Positions 10,248-18,330 of a stretch of 62,867 nt of DNA are shown here, piece after piece. Every line of letters begins with the position of its first letter. The stretch's first letter is position 1. The notes below the pieces were generated by a model that had not been told where the DNA came from, did not search any database, and saw nothing but the letters and a program-made list of their open reading frames with translations. The stretch lies in the IMG/VR virus record IMGVR_UViG_3300033571_011317, positions 1-62,867 of that record; one strand, written 5' to 3'. This stretch comes from a virus. Position numbers and translations under genes: made by a program.

Positions 10248-11443
10248 TGACAGTAGCAGTCGGCAAAAAGATCACGGCAAATGATTATAATGCGTTGGTT
10301 AGTAGAACCAACAAAATTTTTGCTGACAATTATCCTACAAGCACTCCTACTGCAAATTTAGTTAGACGTGCATTACAAGCATATGGCTGGGGAAATACAG
10401 AAGCGAATTCAGTAAACGTTGGAACCAAAGTTAGTGCCGCATTAGTTAATCAAGTTGTTGATCGTCTTAATTTAAGTTCTGAGCACGTAGGTGGCCAATA
10501 TGAATTAGATAGAGTTATTTCTGGTCAAAAAATCACAGCCAGTATTTGGCAAGATTTGGATACAGTACTATTAGACATCGACCCTAAGAAAAATACAGCC
10601 GCAATGGGTCAGACTGCCATTGGCATATTGGGAAATATTGCACATACCAGTGGATTTTCTGGTACATTGACTTATACAGTTAACTTGGGTTTTGCTAATT
10701 ATCAAAAGGCTAGACATTATTTTAACAGCGGTAGCTCTATTAGATTAAACTTATCATCAGTCGGCGGCAATAATTTAGCAGCAAGCTGGGCCTATGTTTA
10801 CCAACGTCTGGGCACAGTTAGCTTTAACTTAGATAATACATTATCCACTACTGCTAACATTATCAGCGAAGGCAAAGGCTTCGAGGATTTAAATGGAACT
10901 GATCAATTATTATTAACAGTTAATTGCCGTAGTGGCAGCGGTGGTGGTTATGGATACGGCTATGGTTATGGATACGGCTATGGTTATGGATACGGCTATG
11001 GCAACTGTTACGACGGATACGGCTATGGCTACGGGTATGGATACGGCTATGGTTATGGATCTTATGGTTACGGCAACGGCGGCGCTGGAAGCCAGAAAAT
11101 TCGAATTTACGGTAGAATAGTTCCGGTTGGTTCAAATTACGTAGATGGCCCAGTAAGATTAGTATTGACTGTTCAATTAAGCTGTGCCAATACTTCAGCA
11201 GTTACAGGAACACATACCCTGCACGTTGAAACTAATAAAGCGATTCCAAAAACAAGCGGATCCGCATCATTTAATATTACCGGTCCTACATATTCAGGTT
11301 CGTCGTATACACCACCTGTGCCGACAGCTAGCCCAGTAGCAAGTAGTTCTAGTGTGAATGAAGGCGGCAATGTTACAGTTACAGTCAATACTACAAACAT
11401 ACCCGATGGAACAACTTTATATTGGACGTCTAACATAAGTTAA
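10247..11443 (+). CDS. Virion/adhesin protein with Gly-Tyr repeats and a half Calx-beta-like domain
   Basis: A 398-residue protein in three parts. Residues 1-120 form a helical/mixed N-terminal region. A beta-rich middle is interrupted at about 231-281 by alternating Gly-Tyr. The C-terminal Thr/Ser/Val-rich segment after about residue 350 contains the first half of a Calx-beta-like motif ('N-E-G-G-N-V-T-V-T-V' through 'L-Y-W-T'). The gene stops with TAA at 11441-11443 exactly where the domain should continue, and the missing half begins the next gene in another frame. The protein is therefore either truncated or joined to the next gene by a frameshift. Glycine-rich runs occur in receptor-binding parts of phage adhesins, so a receptor-contact role is plausible but inferred. 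Confidence 0.8.
   Translation: MTVAVGKKITANDYNALVSRTNKIFADNYPTSTPTANLVRRALQAYGWGNTEANSVNVGTKVSAALVNQVVDRLNLSSEHVGGQYELDRVISGQKITASIWQDLDTVLLDIDPKKNTAAMGQTAIGILGNIAHTSGFSGTLTYTVNLGFANYQKARHYFNSGSSIRLNLSSVGGNNLAASWAYVYQRLGTVSFNLDNTLSTTANIISEGKGFEDLNGTDQLLLTVNCRSGSGGGYGYGYGYGYGYGYGYGYGNCYDGYGYGYGYGYGYGYGSYGYGNGGAGSQKIRIYGRIVPVGSNYVDGPVRLVLTVQLSCANTSAVTGTHTLHVETNKAIPKTSGSASFNITGPTYSGSSYTPPVPTASPVASSSSVNEGGNVTVTVNTTNIPDGTTLYWTSNIS
10940..11082 (+). repeat. In-frame tandem repeat encoding alternating Gly-Tyr
   Basis: An 18-base unit (GGATACGGCTATGGTTAT) recurs in direct tandem at 10952, 10970 and partly 10988. A second block begins near 11014, after a short Asn-Cys-Tyr-Asp interruption. The phase matches the reading frame, so each unit gives three Gly-Tyr pairs. 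Such arrays can change length by slippage, giving a variable surface. Confidence 0.9.
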
Positions 11444-11451
11444 GGAAGTAC

Positions 11452-12693
11452 ATGGCAGAATCTAAAAGCGGATCTTTTATTGTTAATAACAATACTGGCA
11501 GTTTTACTGTAAATGTTGATGCAGATCAACTAACTGACGGACAAAAAACAATGTCAGTTCAAATTCGCAGAGACTCTGTTCGTGGCCAAGTTATTGGTAA
11601 TTTAAGTGCTCCTATTACAATTAATGATACATCATTTACTCCAGCAGGAACCATTGTAAGTCAAGGTTGTGTTCCCGGCACTTATACATACAGAGTAACA
11701 AAGGCAAATGGCAACGGCGGGACATACAACGAAGACACGCCAAACAGTGTGACGTGCGGGTATGTTGCTCCTGCTAATCCATCATATTCATTTACAAGAT
11801 CAGTCAATAATGCAAATGAAGGATCCAGTTTTAATATTACATTTAATACCAATCAGTCAGGTAGTTTTCCTTATACTATCACCGGAGTATCATCGGCAGA
11901 TATTGGAGGAGCGTCTCTGTCTGGTTCAGTGTCCAACGGGCAAGTTTTAACATTTAACGTTACTGCAGATACTACTACAGAAGGAACAGAAACATTTGCT
12001 ATTAGTTTGAATAACGGTCAGGCAAATACTACTGTTACAATTAATGATACTAGTATCAGTGTTACACCAAATGTAATCACACGAACAGTAAATTGGTCTC
12101 CTTCAAATGGTAGCCTAGGATTATTTATTGCTAATAGAAATTTTACAGGATGGATGGGTGATGTAACAAAATCCAATCTTCAAGTAAGTAGCTCGGAAAG
12201 AAATTCTATAGTTTATGATTCGTTAATGAGACAAAAAATAAGTGAATTGATTTCTTATGTACAAAGCCAATTCGGTGCAACTATTAGCGAATCGTCTATA
12301 GATGCAGAATTAAATGCAGGAATCGATTCTTTTAACTCTATAATAAATGATGCTCTTGGAAATAATACCAATGTAATTTATCTTCTGACAGCAACACCAA
12401 AACAAACAAATCAAACTTCTTTTACTAATGGCGGAAAAATTTATACAAGAACCACATTAAAATATAGTGCTGTCGATTTTGGTTTTGCTAATGTATTAGA
12501 TGTTAATATTAGTTCCGATGACATAACAACTGCTTTAGTAAATTCTCTTAATAACAATGGCATACCAGTTACTTCTGCCGAACGTACCCAAATAAAAAAT
12601 ATTATAATAGTTATAATGCAGTTACTAGTCAACCTTCTGAATAGTGTTAATGATCCTGTTAATCTATATGATTACACCGAACAACCTGTTTGA
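11452..12693 (+). CDS. Calx-beta-repeat adhesin part, frame-shifted continuation of the preceding gene
   Basis: A 413-residue protein. Residues 1-45 ('S-G-S-F' ... 'D-A-D-Q-L-T-D-G' ... 'I-T-I-N-D-T-S') are the second half of the Calx-beta-like domain whose first half ends the previous gene. A complete repeat follows at about 105-205, again ending 'T-I-N-D-T-S'. The C-terminal 190 residues are mixed alpha/beta and unrecognised. An AAGGAA sequence 4-5 nt before the ATG could allow separate initiation. The distance between the conserved Trp in the upstream gene and the Ser-Gly-Ser-Phe strand here is 44 nt, close to the spacing expected inside one domain but out of frame. This points to an indel, a sequencing error or recoding rather than two unrelated genes. 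Confidence 0.75.
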   Translation: MAESKSGSFIVNNNTGSFTVNVDADQLTDGQKTMSVQIRRDSVRGQVIGNLSAPITINDTSFTPAGTIVSQGCVPGTYTYRVTKANGNGGTYNEDTPNSVTCGYVAPANPSYSFTRSVNNANEGSSFNITFNTNQSGSFPYTITGVSSADIGGASLSGSVSNGQVLTFNVTADTTTEGTETFAISLNNGQANTTVTINDTSISVTPNVITRTVNWSPSNGSLGLFIANRNFTGWMGDVTKSNLQVSSSERNSIVYDSLMRQKISELISYVQSQFGATISESSIDAELNAGIDSFNSIINDALGNNTNVIYLLTATPKQTNQTSFTNGGKIYTRTTLKYSAVDFGFANVLDVNISSDDITTALVNSLNNNGIPVTSAERTQIKNIIIVIMQLLVNLLNSVNDPVNLYDYTEQPV

Positions 12694-12719
12694 ACCGTCC
12701 ACAAATTGCTGTTTTGTGA

Positions 12720-12727
12720 TATAAATA
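12720..12727 (+). promoter_or_regulatory. Late promoter (exact TATAAATA)
   Basis: An exact copy of the T4 late promoter core lies in the 50-nt gap after the adhesin gene. With the T4 geometry (TATAAATA at -13 to -6) transcription would begin near 12733, 24 nt before the ATG at 12757. It would drive the long overlapping run that follows, placing those genes in the virion-assembly expression class. Confidence 0.75.
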
Positions 12728-12756
12728 AATTAAAATAGCACATAATGGAGCTCTGG

Positions 12757-13110
12757 ATGGATGAAAAACTCAAAGCGGCTTTGGAGTTCAGTAACTATAG
12801 GTTAACACTGAACAACCAAAAGCTAAATCTCAAACAACGTATGAACACTATGTTAACTATTGGTTACATGAGTTCACTTTTTACAGCAAAACTAGAATTA
12901 CTTAATTTTGTCAAACAACTAATTGACTTAGATGTCGAGCGTTATATATTCTTAGACGACAACGAAAATCCAGTACTGGTTACTAACATCAAAGAATTCC
13001 ACGAAAAACTTTTTAGTGCATACACAGAAGCATTAAATGAATACTATGTGGAAAATGAAAAACTTAAAAAACAACGTGACACAAAAGGGTTGGTTGGTTT
13101 AAATGAGTAA
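12757..13110 (+). CDS. Small helical protein, first gene after a late promoter
   Basis: A 117-residue, mostly helical and charged protein with no recognised domain, membrane segment or signal. An ATG at 12745 is also in frame, but 12757 is preferred: GGAG at 12747-12750 sits 6 nt before it, and the upstream ATG has no ribosome-binding site. The C-terminus is Lys/Glu-rich. It overlaps the following glycosyltransferase by 8 nt, so the two are probably translationally coupled. Function unknown; it could be a chaperone or adaptor for the adjacent virion or modification genes, which is a guess. Confidence 0.75.
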   Translation: MDEKLKAALEFSNYRLTLNNQKLNLKQRMNTMLTIGYMSSLFTAKLELLNFVKQLIDLDVERYIFLDDNENPVLVTNIKEFHEKLFSAYTEALNEYYVENEKLKKQRDTKGLVGLNE

Positions 13111-13999
13111 ATTTGATTCTGGTATATTGCTTATTGCCTACAACAACGGTAAAATTGATTATGAAAAACTAGCATTAGTGGCAGCTAGATGTGTAAAACT
13201 ACACATGACGAATAATCATGTAACTCTGTTAACAGATCAACCCACGTTTGACGCATTACAATTAGAACTAACGCCAAGTCTCGCTGCTCAGACATTTGAT
13301 CATATTATCATTGACAATGTAACGCACGAACGTAATACAAGAACACATCGTGACAGTCCATGGAACGAGTTTACTACGCAATTCAACAATAAAAATAAGC
13401 ATAGTATTTTTAACAAGAGTCCTTATAATAAAACGTTAATGATAGACGTTGACTACTTGATTGGCAACGACACATTAGATGCTATATTTGATACCGACAG
13501 TGAAGTCGCTATGTACAAACATGCATTAAGTGTTCGTAATTATAAACCACGTATTTGGGAACAAAAATTACACCCAGATGGCATTGACATGTGGTGGTCA
13601 ACTGCTGTATACTGGAGAAGCGACAGCGAATTAGCCAAACTGTTCTTTGGAGTATGGGAACATGTCAAGGAAAATTACAACTACTACAAATGGTTATATA
13701 AGTTTCCTGGAGTGTTGTTTAGAACAGACTATGCAGTAAGCATAGCAGTGCATATTTTAAATGGCCATAGACAAGGCAACTTAATACATGAACTGCCCGG
13801 AAAAGTTATGCGGTTCAGTGAACAGATTGACGACATAGCAGATTTCAAAGAAATCAATGACATGTTATTAATTTGCCCAGACCCAAAAGAATTATGGAAA
13901 AATATTGCCAGTAGAGTTAAAAACGAAAATGTTCACGTAATGAATAAGATGGCTATTCTTAGACATTATGACAAAATAAAACAAATGATATATGACTGA
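13103..13999 (+). CDS. Putative GT-A-fold glycosyltransferase
   Basis: A 298-residue protein with the layout of a GT-A nucleotide-sugar transferase: an N-terminal Rossmann-like half, a Leu-Leu-Thr-Asp strand near residue 46, and a hydrophobic strand ending in the metal-binding Asp-Val-Asp at about residues 114-116. A 'W-W-S-T-A-V-Y-W-R' acceptor-side segment follows near residue 165. Enzymes of this kind transfer a sugar from a nucleotide donor using Mn/Mg. It overlaps both neighbours by 8 nt. The next gene is a diverged paralogue. The donor and acceptor are unknown; virion glycosylation is an inference from late expression. Confidence 0.75.
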   Translation: MSKFDSGILLIAYNNGKIDYEKLALVAARCVKLHMTNNHVTLLTDQPTFDALQLELTPSLAAQTFDHIIIDNVTHERNTRTHRDSPWNEFTTQFNNKNKHSIFNKSPYNKTLMIDVDYLIGNDTLDAIFDTDSEVAMYKHALSVRNYKPRIWEQKLHPDGIDMWWSTAVYWRSDSELAKLFFGVWEHVKENYNYYKWLYKFPGVLFRTDYAVSIAVHILNGHRQGNLIHELPGKVMRFSEQIDDIADFKEINDMLLICPDPKELWKNIASRVKNENVHVMNKMAILRHYDKIKQMIYD

Positions 14000-14831
14000 A
14001 GGTTATTTAATAGTTGATTGTAAAATGAAAAACTTGACACAGGTTGAACTGTTGATCAAGAGTATTAGGCTGTTTGACAAAGAACGGCCTATCAGCATCA
14101 TTGCACATGAAGACAACTTAAAAAAATATTTGCTATACATTGATCGAGAAATTTATATAGAGCCGAGTAACATCCTGTCGGCAACATATTTTCACTCATT
14201 ATTAGCAAGTCCTTATACAAAAACCATTGCGTTTAATCCTGATCAAATTTTAACTAACTTCAATATTGATGTATGGGAAAATTTAAGGGGTATGAACAGC
14301 ATTGTTATGCCAAAAACTAGATCTAGTTTTAATGGCGAGTTACTTGATTACTCATTGTACACAGAAGGATCCACTGAACAAAAAAGTTTTGGAGAGGGAT
14401 CAATTATTGATGCAATATATTTTAACAGAGATAAAGGCTGCGATTACGTATTTGGTATGGCAGTATTGATCGCGTCGCAATATAATCAAAATGAATTCAT
14501 TGATTTTTTTGCAGATAAAGAAAATAATGCAATGCCCCCATTCCCCAAATATCTATGGCCCGAATGGTTAATGTCAATGATGCATAAGATATTAGGACTT
14601 AAAATAACGAAGTTTGACTTTGTTAATTTGATTGATTTAAGTTTAAGGGAAAACAGCTATGTCAATGACCAATGGTCGAAAAAGCCATGGACAGAATTTT
14701 TGTCATACTGGGTAAACGATCAGGGCGATATAAAAATTGAAAATTATGTTCAATTGGGTTTAGTTAAATATAATACCAGTGCATGGCTAACCGCCGAAAC
14801 ATTGACTAACCTAAGAAAAAAATTTATTTAA
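13992..14831 (+). CDS. Glycosyltransferase-like paralogue lacking DxD
   Basis: A 279-residue protein that aligns by eye with the preceding gene: the same start region, and the same 'S-P-Y-x-K-T' followed by a hydrophobic strand. Where the neighbour has Asp-Val-Asp, this protein has Asn-Pro-Asp (near residue 80), so metal-dependent donor binding may be lost or altered. A Trp-rich middle ('Y-L-W-P-E-W-L') is retained. It could be a regulatory or scaffolding partner of the active transferase, or use a metal-independent mechanism. It follows with an 8-nt overlap. Confidence 0.65.
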   Translation: MTEGYLIVDCKMKNLTQVELLIKSIRLFDKERPISIIAHEDNLKKYLLYIDREIYIEPSNILSATYFHSLLASPYTKTIAFNPDQILTNFNIDVWENLRGMNSIVMPKTRSSFNGELLDYSLYTEGSTEQKSFGEGSIIDAIYFNRDKGCDYVFGMAVLIASQYNQNEFIDFFADKENNAMPPFPKYLWPEWLMSMMHKILGLKITKFDFVNLIDLSLRENSYVNDQWSKKPWTEFLSYWVNDQGDIKIENYVQLGLVKYNTSAWLTAETLTNLRKKFI

Positions 14832-15797
14832 ATGCGTAATATCAATGATGATGAATTTGACATACAAAAGACTATTCTTAAAAAGAAAAAAGTTAAGGAT
14901 AGTAAGTTTTATGTTGAGTATGACAAATTAACATATCAAGTATTAAGCGTATCGCCTTATAATGTGCCTAGCACCGACAGTCGACGCACTACATTGGAAG
15001 TTGAAGAAAATGACCTTATTAAGGAAATATTTTATAACAAATCTCCTTTGCATAAATTAAGAATAAGATATGATCATGAGTCGGGGTCAAGAATCTTATA
15101 CAAGCATCGCGAACACAGACGTTGGGAATTTGATTACGTATATGGCGAAAACGATAGCAATAATTTCATCCACTTGCATTGTGATCTAGTTAGTAAAAAA
15201 ATCAATGCTAATTTTATCTACGATAATTTTAAACAAGAATACACCAAAGAACGTACAACAGAATTTCAATTAGCAAACATGCCCGATCAGATGGAAATTT
15301 TTTGTATAGACAAAGAAGAGCCTAGCAAGTTGTATGACAAACTCACGCTAAACATCAAAGAATTATTTTCCAATCACGAGCAAATATTTTCCTGCAAATG
15401 GTTGCCCAATGAACATATAAAATTTGACAGTCTGGGTTTTTTGCATTATAATCATAATTTTAAAATCAGTATAGATAAGGAACCTTATTTCGTTCCTATT
15501 GCTTCTGCGAGTTTAAAACCTACACTAGTATATAAACAAATAGGCAACATACTGCAAATCCAAAGTATCATGAGTGAAACTCAAAATTTTAATTTGGATA
15601 AAGAAATAACGTTTTATGTTTTTAGTAGCAACGATCCTGGTCAAATTTTAGATACTTTGACTTTAAATACTCAAGAATTGGATGATTTTAAACTAGTCGA
15701 ATTAAAATTAAAATCTAAGACACCAGTTAAGATAATTTCAAATTATCACCATTTACATATCGAGGACGCAAATGTCAGTACCTATTACAAATTTTGA
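14832..15797 (+). CDS. Hypothetical beta-rich protein
   Basis: A 321-residue protein with alternating hydrophobic strands, many Tyr, Phe and Lys residues and no Cys cluster. No signal peptide, transmembrane segment or catalytic motif is visible. It begins directly after the stop of the glycosyltransferase-like gene and runs 26 nt into the next glycosyltransferase-like gene, so it belongs to the same translation unit. A sugar-binding or structural role would fit the neighbourhood, but nothing in the sequence proves it. Confidence 0.6.
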   Translation: MRNINDDEFDIQKTILKKKKVKDSKFYVEYDKLTYQVLSVSPYNVPSTDSRRTTLEVEENDLIKEIFYNKSPLHKLRIRYDHESGSRILYKHREHRRWEFDYVYGENDSNNFIHLHCDLVSKKINANFIYDNFKQEYTKERTTEFQLANMPDQMEIFCIDKEEPSKLYDKLTLNIKELFSNHEQIFSCKWLPNEHIKFDSLGFLHYNHNFKISIDKEPYFVPIASASLKPTLVYKQIGNILQIQSIMSETQNFNLDKEITFYVFSSNDPGQILDTLTLNTQELDDFKLVELKLKSKTPVKIISNYHHLHIEDANVSTYYKF

Positions 15798-16743
15798 TAT
15801 CGTATTTTTAAGCTACGATGAACCTAATGCAGATAAGAATTATGCAAACCTCTTAGAAAAAGCACCATGGGCAAAACGAGTACACGGCGTTAAAGGTTTC
15901 GATAATGCACATAAAGAAGCAGCAAGAGTAGCAGAGACTGATCGTTTTATTACTGTGGACGCAGATAATATTGTTCGCGAAGAATTCTTTAGTCTAGAAT
16001 TGGATATGAGTAAAATAGGCAAGCACGACATTGTTAGCTGGGCAGGAAAAAACGTCATGAACGGATTAGTCTATGGCAATGGTGGTATTAAGATGTGGCC
16101 TAAGCATGTAGTAGAACAAATGCGTACACATGAAAATGCAGAAGATCCAAAAGCCAAAGTTGACTTCTGTTGGGACATTTATTATTTCCAAATGAATAAT
16201 ATCTACTGCGATGTACACAACAATGCCAGCGCATATCAAGCATATAGAGCAGGCTTTAGAGAAGGTGTCAAGCTATTGCTCAATGGTGGCGTAACTGTTG
16301 ATCCTAGGCGTTTAAAAGAACAAGTGCATGAACGCAATTACAAACGTTTCCTAGTATGGAGCAGTGTTGGAGCGGATGTTGAAAATGGACTATGGGCTAT
16401 GTTTGGCACCAGACTTGGTGCATACTTGACTAACCTTGCTAAAGATAGTTTTGATTTTACAGCCTGCAGGGATTTTGATTGGCATGATAATTTCTGGAAA
16501 GAAAGTGTTCAACCTCAATTCGAGGGCGACACTGGCAGATGTAATGCCACAGGCTGGAACTATGACGCCGACAAGTTGAAAAAAGAAATTTACAAATTTG
16601 GTCAAGAACTAAGAACAAATTTAAATCTTGAGATTGCAGAATTGGACGTCAATGGTAGTCGCATGTTCAAAGAAAGTTTTATTAACCCACCTAGGTTAGG
16701 CGCTCTAGTCAAAGAGAGTCAAGTAGATAATAGCATAAATTAA
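15772..16743 (+). CDS. Putative glycosyltransferase, 'FLSYDEPNAD' family (copy 1 of 4)
   Basis: A 323-residue protein with an N-terminal 'F-L-S-Y-D-E-P-N-A-D' strand-loop, a 'G-V-K-G-F-x-x-A-H-K-E' helix and 'V-D-A-D-N' near residue 63. That is the arrangement of a GT-A nucleotide-sugar transferase with its DxD-type metal site. A conserved 'G-L-V-Y-G-N-G-G' segment near residue 100 and 'A-F/Y-R-A-G-F-R-E-G-V-K' near 158 recur in three paralogues at 33.9-36.3 kb. Its start overlaps the previous gene by 26 nt. The acceptor is unknown. Assignment is by motif and fold pattern, not by a recognised named enzyme. Confidence 0.7.
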   Translation: MSVPITNFDIVFLSYDEPNADKNYANLLEKAPWAKRVHGVKGFDNAHKEAARVAETDRFITVDADNIVREEFFSLELDMSKIGKHDIVSWAGKNVMNGLVYGNGGIKMWPKHVVEQMRTHENAEDPKAKVDFCWDIYYFQMNNIYCDVHNNASAYQAYRAGFREGVKLLLNGGVTVDPRRLKEQVHERNYKRFLVWSSVGADVENGLWAMFGTRLGAYLTNLAKDSFDFTACRDFDWHDNFWKESVQPQFEGDTGRCNATGWNYDADKLKKEIYKFGQELRTNLNLEIAELDVNGSRMFKESFINPPRLGALVKESQVDNSIN

Positions 16744-16752
16744 AGGCACAAA

Positions 16753-18330
16753 ATGAAAAAGAAACTCAGTGATATCAATTGGGATATCGGTTATGACAAT
16801 AAAGTAGCTCGCACCGGGCCAAATATTGATAAGACAAAAGAACTGTTAGATAGCACTGGGCCTGGTTTTTGCCTTGCTAAGTTTACACAAGTTACTATGC
16901 ACTTAGGCACAGGAATGACACATAGTTGTCACCACCCAGTGCCACATAAAATCCCCTTAGAAGAAATTCAAAAGAATTCGGGCGCATTGTTTAATACTAG
17001 TGTGCTTAAAAAAGCTAGAAAAGAAATGCTGGAAGGACAGCGTCCAAAGGAATGTGATTACTGCTGGCGTGTTGAAGATAACAAAAGTCCCAGTGATAGA
17101 TTCTATAAGAGTTTAGAGCCATGGGCATTGGAAAAGCATGACGAGATTCAAGCCAGCGACCCTAACAAAGACTTTTATCCAAGTTATTTAGAAGTAGACT
17201 TTAGTAACGTATGTAACTTCAAATGCGTGTACTGCGGTCCCGAGTATAGTAGTAAGTGGGTAGAAGAACTAAAACAAAACGGCCCAGTTAAGTTGTTGGA
17301 AAATACAGATCACACTGTATGGGCACAGGGCTGGCAACCTGACTTAGACAGTCTAAGTTATAAGAACAGTGAATTCAATCCTTACATTGATGCATTTTGG
17401 AAATGGTGGCCTGAAGCTTACAAACACTTACATGTATTCCGTATCACAGGCGGCGAGCCGCTGTTAAGCAAAGAAACATATAGAAGTATGGACTGGTTCA
17501 TCGACAATCCAAACCCCGATCTTGAATTTAGTATTAATACTAATATGGGTGTACCTGACAAGCTGTGGGACAAGTTTATCGAACGTGCAGAAATTCTAAG
17601 TCGTGGCAACTATATCAAGAAGCTAACTATCTTTACCAGCGTAGATGGTTGGGGTGAACGTGCGGAATATCTGCGTCCAGGACTGGACTTTGAAAAGTTC
17701 TGCAAGCGTTACGAACAAATCATGCAAATGGGTAATATTAGAATTACCACAATGGTTACGTTTAACATTCTAAGTATTTCCAGCATACAGAAATTGTTTG
17801 AATGGCAGCTCGAACTTAGAAAGAAATATAATCCTAACCCCGTTGTCGCTAACATGTGGGAAAAGGACACAGGCTTTAACTTTGCTTTCCCTGGAGAGTC
17901 ATATACAGACAGAAGTAAAAAGACTACAAGTCATCCTAGTATCAATGGTATTGATTTGCCTTACTTGCGTAATCCAACGTTCTTGGATGCACAGTGGGCC
18001 AGTAAAGATCTTATTCAAGAATATTTGCTGCCAAGTATTAACTATATGGCGGATCATACAACACAGACTAAGACTTGGAAAATGCACCATGCCTTTGAAG
18101 AGTTTGAGCTTGAAAAATTCAAACGTGTGTGTTTGAATATTGCTTATAATTCTAAAAATGATGTAGAAGGCAACAAAGACTTTACACTAAATCGTGCCAA
18201 GTTCTATGACTTTGTCAATGACTTGGATCGTCGTTATGGTACAAACTTTTTAGAAGTATATCCAGAGTACACAGAGTTTTATAATATTTGTAAAGCAATG
18301 AAACAAAAGGTAATTAACAAAGATGTCTGA
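16753..18330 (+). CDS. Radical SAM enzyme with N-terminal twitch-like Cys domain (525 aa)
   Basis: The core motif C-N-F-K-C-V-Y-C at about residues 154-161 (CxxxCxxC) binds the 4Fe-4S cluster that cleaves S-adenosylmethionine; the G-G-E-P SAM-binding motif follows near 233. Before the core lies a Cys-bearing domain (F-C near 39, S-C-H-H-P near 58, C-D-Y-C-W near 98) resembling half a SPASM domain, as in the N-terminal-twitch radical SAM family. It is the longest single-core version here because of an extended C-terminus. AAAGG 5-8 nt upstream sets the start. The next gene is a close paralogue with an 8-nt overlap. The reaction and substrate are unknown; peptide or sugar modification is inferred from the domain type. 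Confidence 0.85.
   Translation: MKKKLSDINWDIGYDNKVARTGPNIDKTKELLDSTGPGFCLAKFTQVTMHLGTGMTHSCHHPVPHKIPLEEIQKNSGALFNTSVLKKARKEMLEGQRPKECDYCWRVEDNKSPSDRFYKSLEPWALEKHDEIQASDPNKDFYPSYLEVDFSNVCNFKCVYCGPEYSSKWVEELKQNGPVKLLENTDHTVWAQGWQPDLDSLSYKNSEFNPYIDAFWKWWPEAYKHLHVFRITGGEPLLSKETYRSMDWFIDNPNPDLEFSINTNMGVPDKLWDKFIERAEILSRGNYIKKLTIFTSVDGWGERAEYLRPGLDFEKFCKRYEQIMQMGNIRITTMVTFNILSISSIQKLFEWQLELRKKYNPNPVVANMWEKDTGFNFAFPGESYTDRSKKTTSHPSINGIDLPYLRNPTFLDAQWASKDLIQEYLLPSINYMADHTTQTKTWKMHHAFEEFELEKFKRVCLNIAYNSKNDVEGNKDFTLNRAKFYDFVNDLDRRYGTNFLEVYPEYTEFYNICKAMKQKVINKDV

Noticed and set aside
10952-11060. CRISPR-like array
   Set aside because: Repeats are directly adjacent, in frame and coding; there are no unique spacers.
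10920-11135. Opposite-strand and third-frame open frames (His/Ser-rich, Met/Ala/Thr-rich) over the Gly-Tyr repeat
   Set aside because: They are by-products of the GC-richer tandem repeat read in other frames; the sense frame is continuous with flanking protein sequence.
11430-11452. Programmed -1 frameshift at the Calx-beta split
   Set aside because: No X-XXY-YYZ slippery heptamer in frame and no clear downstream structure; indel or error is simpler, so it is left as one option only.
12745-12747. Earlier ATG for the small helical protein
   Set aside because: No ribosome-binding site and only about 12 nt from the predicted late +1; GGAG at 12747-12750 fits the ATG at 12757.
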